Of a DNA stretch of 5,675 nucleotides, positions 4,564 through 5,675 are shown in pieces (position 1 is the first letter of the stretch; the number at the start of each line of letters is the position of its first letter). The stretch is taken from contig JASHZK010000344.1 of the NCBI GenBank assembly GCA_030042575.1, forward strand, positions 1 through 5,675. The letters run 5' to 3'. The position numbers were made by a program, and so were the translations under genes. This DNA is from Acidimicrobiales bacterium. GTDB lineage: Bacteria > Actinomycetota > Acidimicrobiia > Acidimicrobiales > UBA8190. The notes beneath the pieces were generated by a model. The model was not told the DNA's origin, did not search any database, and saw only the letters and a list, made by a program, of their open reading frames with translations.

Positions 4564-5675
4564 TCAGTCTGCTCCCTTTGGCGCCCGGGCGCGCCAGGCG
4601 CCGGGGTGGTGGTGGACGAGCCCGGCCCGCTCGGAGTCGACCACCATCCTCGGCACCCGCGGCCCGATACCGCACACCACCTCGTAGGCGATGGTGCCCA
4701 GGGCGGCGGCCCAGTCCCAGGCGCCGATGCCGTCCTCGCCCTGGGCGCCGAGGAGCACCACCTCGTCCCCGGCCGCCACGCGGGGGTCGGGCCCGCAGTC
4801 CACCACGATCTGATCCATGGTCACCGCTCCCGCCAGAGAACGGCGGCGCCCGCCGATGAGCACCGACCCACCGGTCTCGAAATAGCGCCGCGGCACCCCG
4901 TCGGCGTAGCCGATGGGCACGGTGGCGACCACCGAGGGCTCGGGCAGCGGGTAGCGCCGGCCGTAGGAGAGGCGCTCGCCGGCGTCGTAGCTGCGCACCA
5001 GCGTCACCCGGGCCCGCAGCGACAGGGCCGGGCGCAGGCCCTCTCCCGGCGCCAGCGCAGCCTCCAGGGTGGACGCCACTTGGGGGGCGGGCAACAGGCC
5101 GTAGACGGTGATCCCGCAGCGGACCATGTCCAGGCGCGCCTGGGGAGCGCAGATGGCCCCGGCCGAGTTCGCCGCGTGCACGAGCGGCACCTCGAACCCG
5201 GCGCCGGCCAGCACCTGGCGGACGCGTCCGAAGCGCTCGAGCTGCACGGCGGTGAAGGCCCGGTCCTCTTCGACGATGCCCTCGGCCACCGGGAAGTGGG
5301 TCCACAGCCCGCCCAGGCGCAGGTTGCCGGCGCCCACCACCGACCCCACCACATCGGCCGCCTCCTCGGGAGGACACCCCACGCGGTGCATGCCGGTGTC
5401 CACTTTGACGTGGACGTCCACCACTTTGCCGGCTGATGCCGCCGCTTCGGCCAGGGCCCCCACTCCCGGTCGGGTGTAGAGGGTGGGGGTGAGGTCCCAG
5501 GCCACCACCTCGCCCATGAACGGCGTCTCGGGCTGCGAGAGCACCAACACCGGCGCCACCACCCCGGCCTGGCGCAGGGCGATCCCCTCCTCGACGAAGG
5601 CCACCGCCAACCACGTGGCGCCGCCCTCGAGGGCGGCGCCGGCCACGGCCACGGCTCCGTGGCCGTAACCGTCGG
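4564..5675 (-). CDS. alr: Alanine racemase, N-terminal end missing
   Basis: Alr interconverts L- and D-alanine with pyridoxal phosphate, supplying D-Ala for peptidoglycan in the cytoplasm. The window holds 369 complete codons plus the stop. The first residues are D-G-Y-G-H-G-A-V, the segment right after the PLP lysine in the family motif K-A-(N/D)-x-Y-G-H-G. The lysine codon is therefore just outside the right edge, and roughly 35-45 N-terminal residues are missing. The TIM-barrel carries VHVKVDTGMHRVG: the lysine at 5406-5404 matches the carbamylated Lys129 and the arginine at 5385-5383 matches Arg136 of the Geobacillus enzyme. H-A-A-N-S-A-G and D-M-V-R-C-G-I-T-V-Y-G follow. The second catalytic base, matching Tyr265, is in SYGRRYP (4965-4963), and GYADG (4908-4906) holds the Tyr284 counterpart 19 residues later, as expected. 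The MDQ motif follows. Near the C-terminus, GIGPRVPR has Pro where Geobacillus has Tyr354. Confidence 0.95.
   Translation of the reverse strand, partial: DGYGHGAVAVAGAALEGGATWLAVAFVEEGIALRQAGVVAPVLVLSQPETPFMGEVVAWDLTPTLYTRPGVGALAEAAASAGKVVDVHVKVDTGMHRVGCPPEEAADVVGSVVGAGNLRLGGLWTHFPVAEGIVEEDRAFTAVQLERFGRVRQVLAGAGFEVPLVHAANSAGAICAPQARLDMVRCGITVYGLLPAPQVASTLEAALAPGEGLRPALSLRARVTLVRSYDAGERLSYGRRYPLPEPSVVATVPIGYADGVPRRYFETGGSVLIGGRRRSLAGAVTMDQIVVDCGPDPRVAAGDEVVLLGAQGEDGIGAWDWAAALGTIAYEVVCGIGPRVPRMVVDSERAGLVHHHPGAWRARAPKGAD

Larger units (their letters stand above)
1055..5675 (-). other. Putative operon: alr, hydrolase, glycosylase, tsaE, tsaB, rimI
   Basis: Six same-strand genes are separated by 29, 21, 3 and 4 bases and then a 4-base overlap, with no obvious internal promoter. 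The promoter must lie upstream of alr, outside the window. M. tuberculosis has alr, tsaE, tsaB, rimI and tsaD in this order, which supports an ancestral actinobacterial unit. The run ends at the 92-base gap at 963-1054, which contains two hairpin candidates. Co-transcription is inferred from spacing only. Confidence 0.75.

Noticed and set aside
1943..4687. Plus-strand open frame of 914 codons
   Set aside because: It lies antisense to tsaB, tsaE, the glycosylase and the hydrolase genes. The last three share one reading frame, and this frame is their exact codon-aligned complement. It stays open because TTA, CTA and TCA codons are rare in GC-rich genes. Its translation shows no family motif.
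3512..5614. Longer reading of the hydrolase gene (700 residues)
   Set aside because: The extra part is a shadow of alr in another frame. The strong Shine-Dalgarno sequence at 4543-4549 points to the ATG at 4534.
4564..5652. Treating alr as complete from the GTG at 5652
   Set aside because: The reading frame continues to the window edge and encodes DGYGHG, which belongs inside the PLP-lysine motif, so the gene is simply cut by the window.
1..5675. Mobile elements, CRISPR arrays, tRNA or rRNA genes, and an undescribed defence or biosynthetic system
   Set aside because: I saw no transposase or integrase motif, no spaced direct repeats and no cloverleaf-like segment. All coding space is accounted for by known families apart from the truncated sensor's missing end.

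Overview
This 5,675-base window is very GC-rich, and every gene I can support lies on the minus strand, so transcription runs from the right edge to the left edge. Gene order (alr, hydrolase, tsaE, tsaB, rimI), frequent GTG starts and GAF-protein style point to a high-GC actinobacterium. The class Acidimicrobiia or a relative is my best guess, but the sequence alone does not fix the taxon.

Layout from right to left, which is the direction of transcription. The window opens inside alr (alanine racemase), just after its PLP-lysine codon. Next come a membrane-anchored alpha/beta hydrolase, a family 4 (Fe-S) uracil-DNA glycosylase, tsaE, tsaB and rimI. Junctions are tight: gaps of 29, 21, 3 and 4 bases, then a 4-base ATGA overlap between tsaB and rimI. 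This looks like one polycistronic unit. After 92 bases of hairpin-rich intergenic DNA, a membrane-bound GAF-domain signalling protein begins and runs off the left edge.

How the genes fit together: Alr makes D-alanine for peptidoglycan. TsaE and TsaB are two of the three bacterial proteins that, with TsaD, add threonylcarbamoyl to A37 of ANN-decoding tRNAs. RimI is an N-terminal protein acetyltransferase long known to travel with tsaB and tsaD. The glycosylase removes uracil from DNA. These are unlinked housekeeping tasks sharing an old actinobacterial operon. M. tuberculosis carries alr, tsaE, tsaB, rimI and tsaD in that order. Two things differ here: a uracil-DNA glycosylase gene sits inside the run, and tsaD does not follow rimI.

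I see no mobile element, CRISPR array, tRNA, rRNA or clear novel system. The most interesting details are a perfect inverted repeat ending on the start codon of the glycosylase gene, the membrane GAF sensor cut off as a second GAF domain begins, and a proline in Alr where a gate tyrosine is expected.
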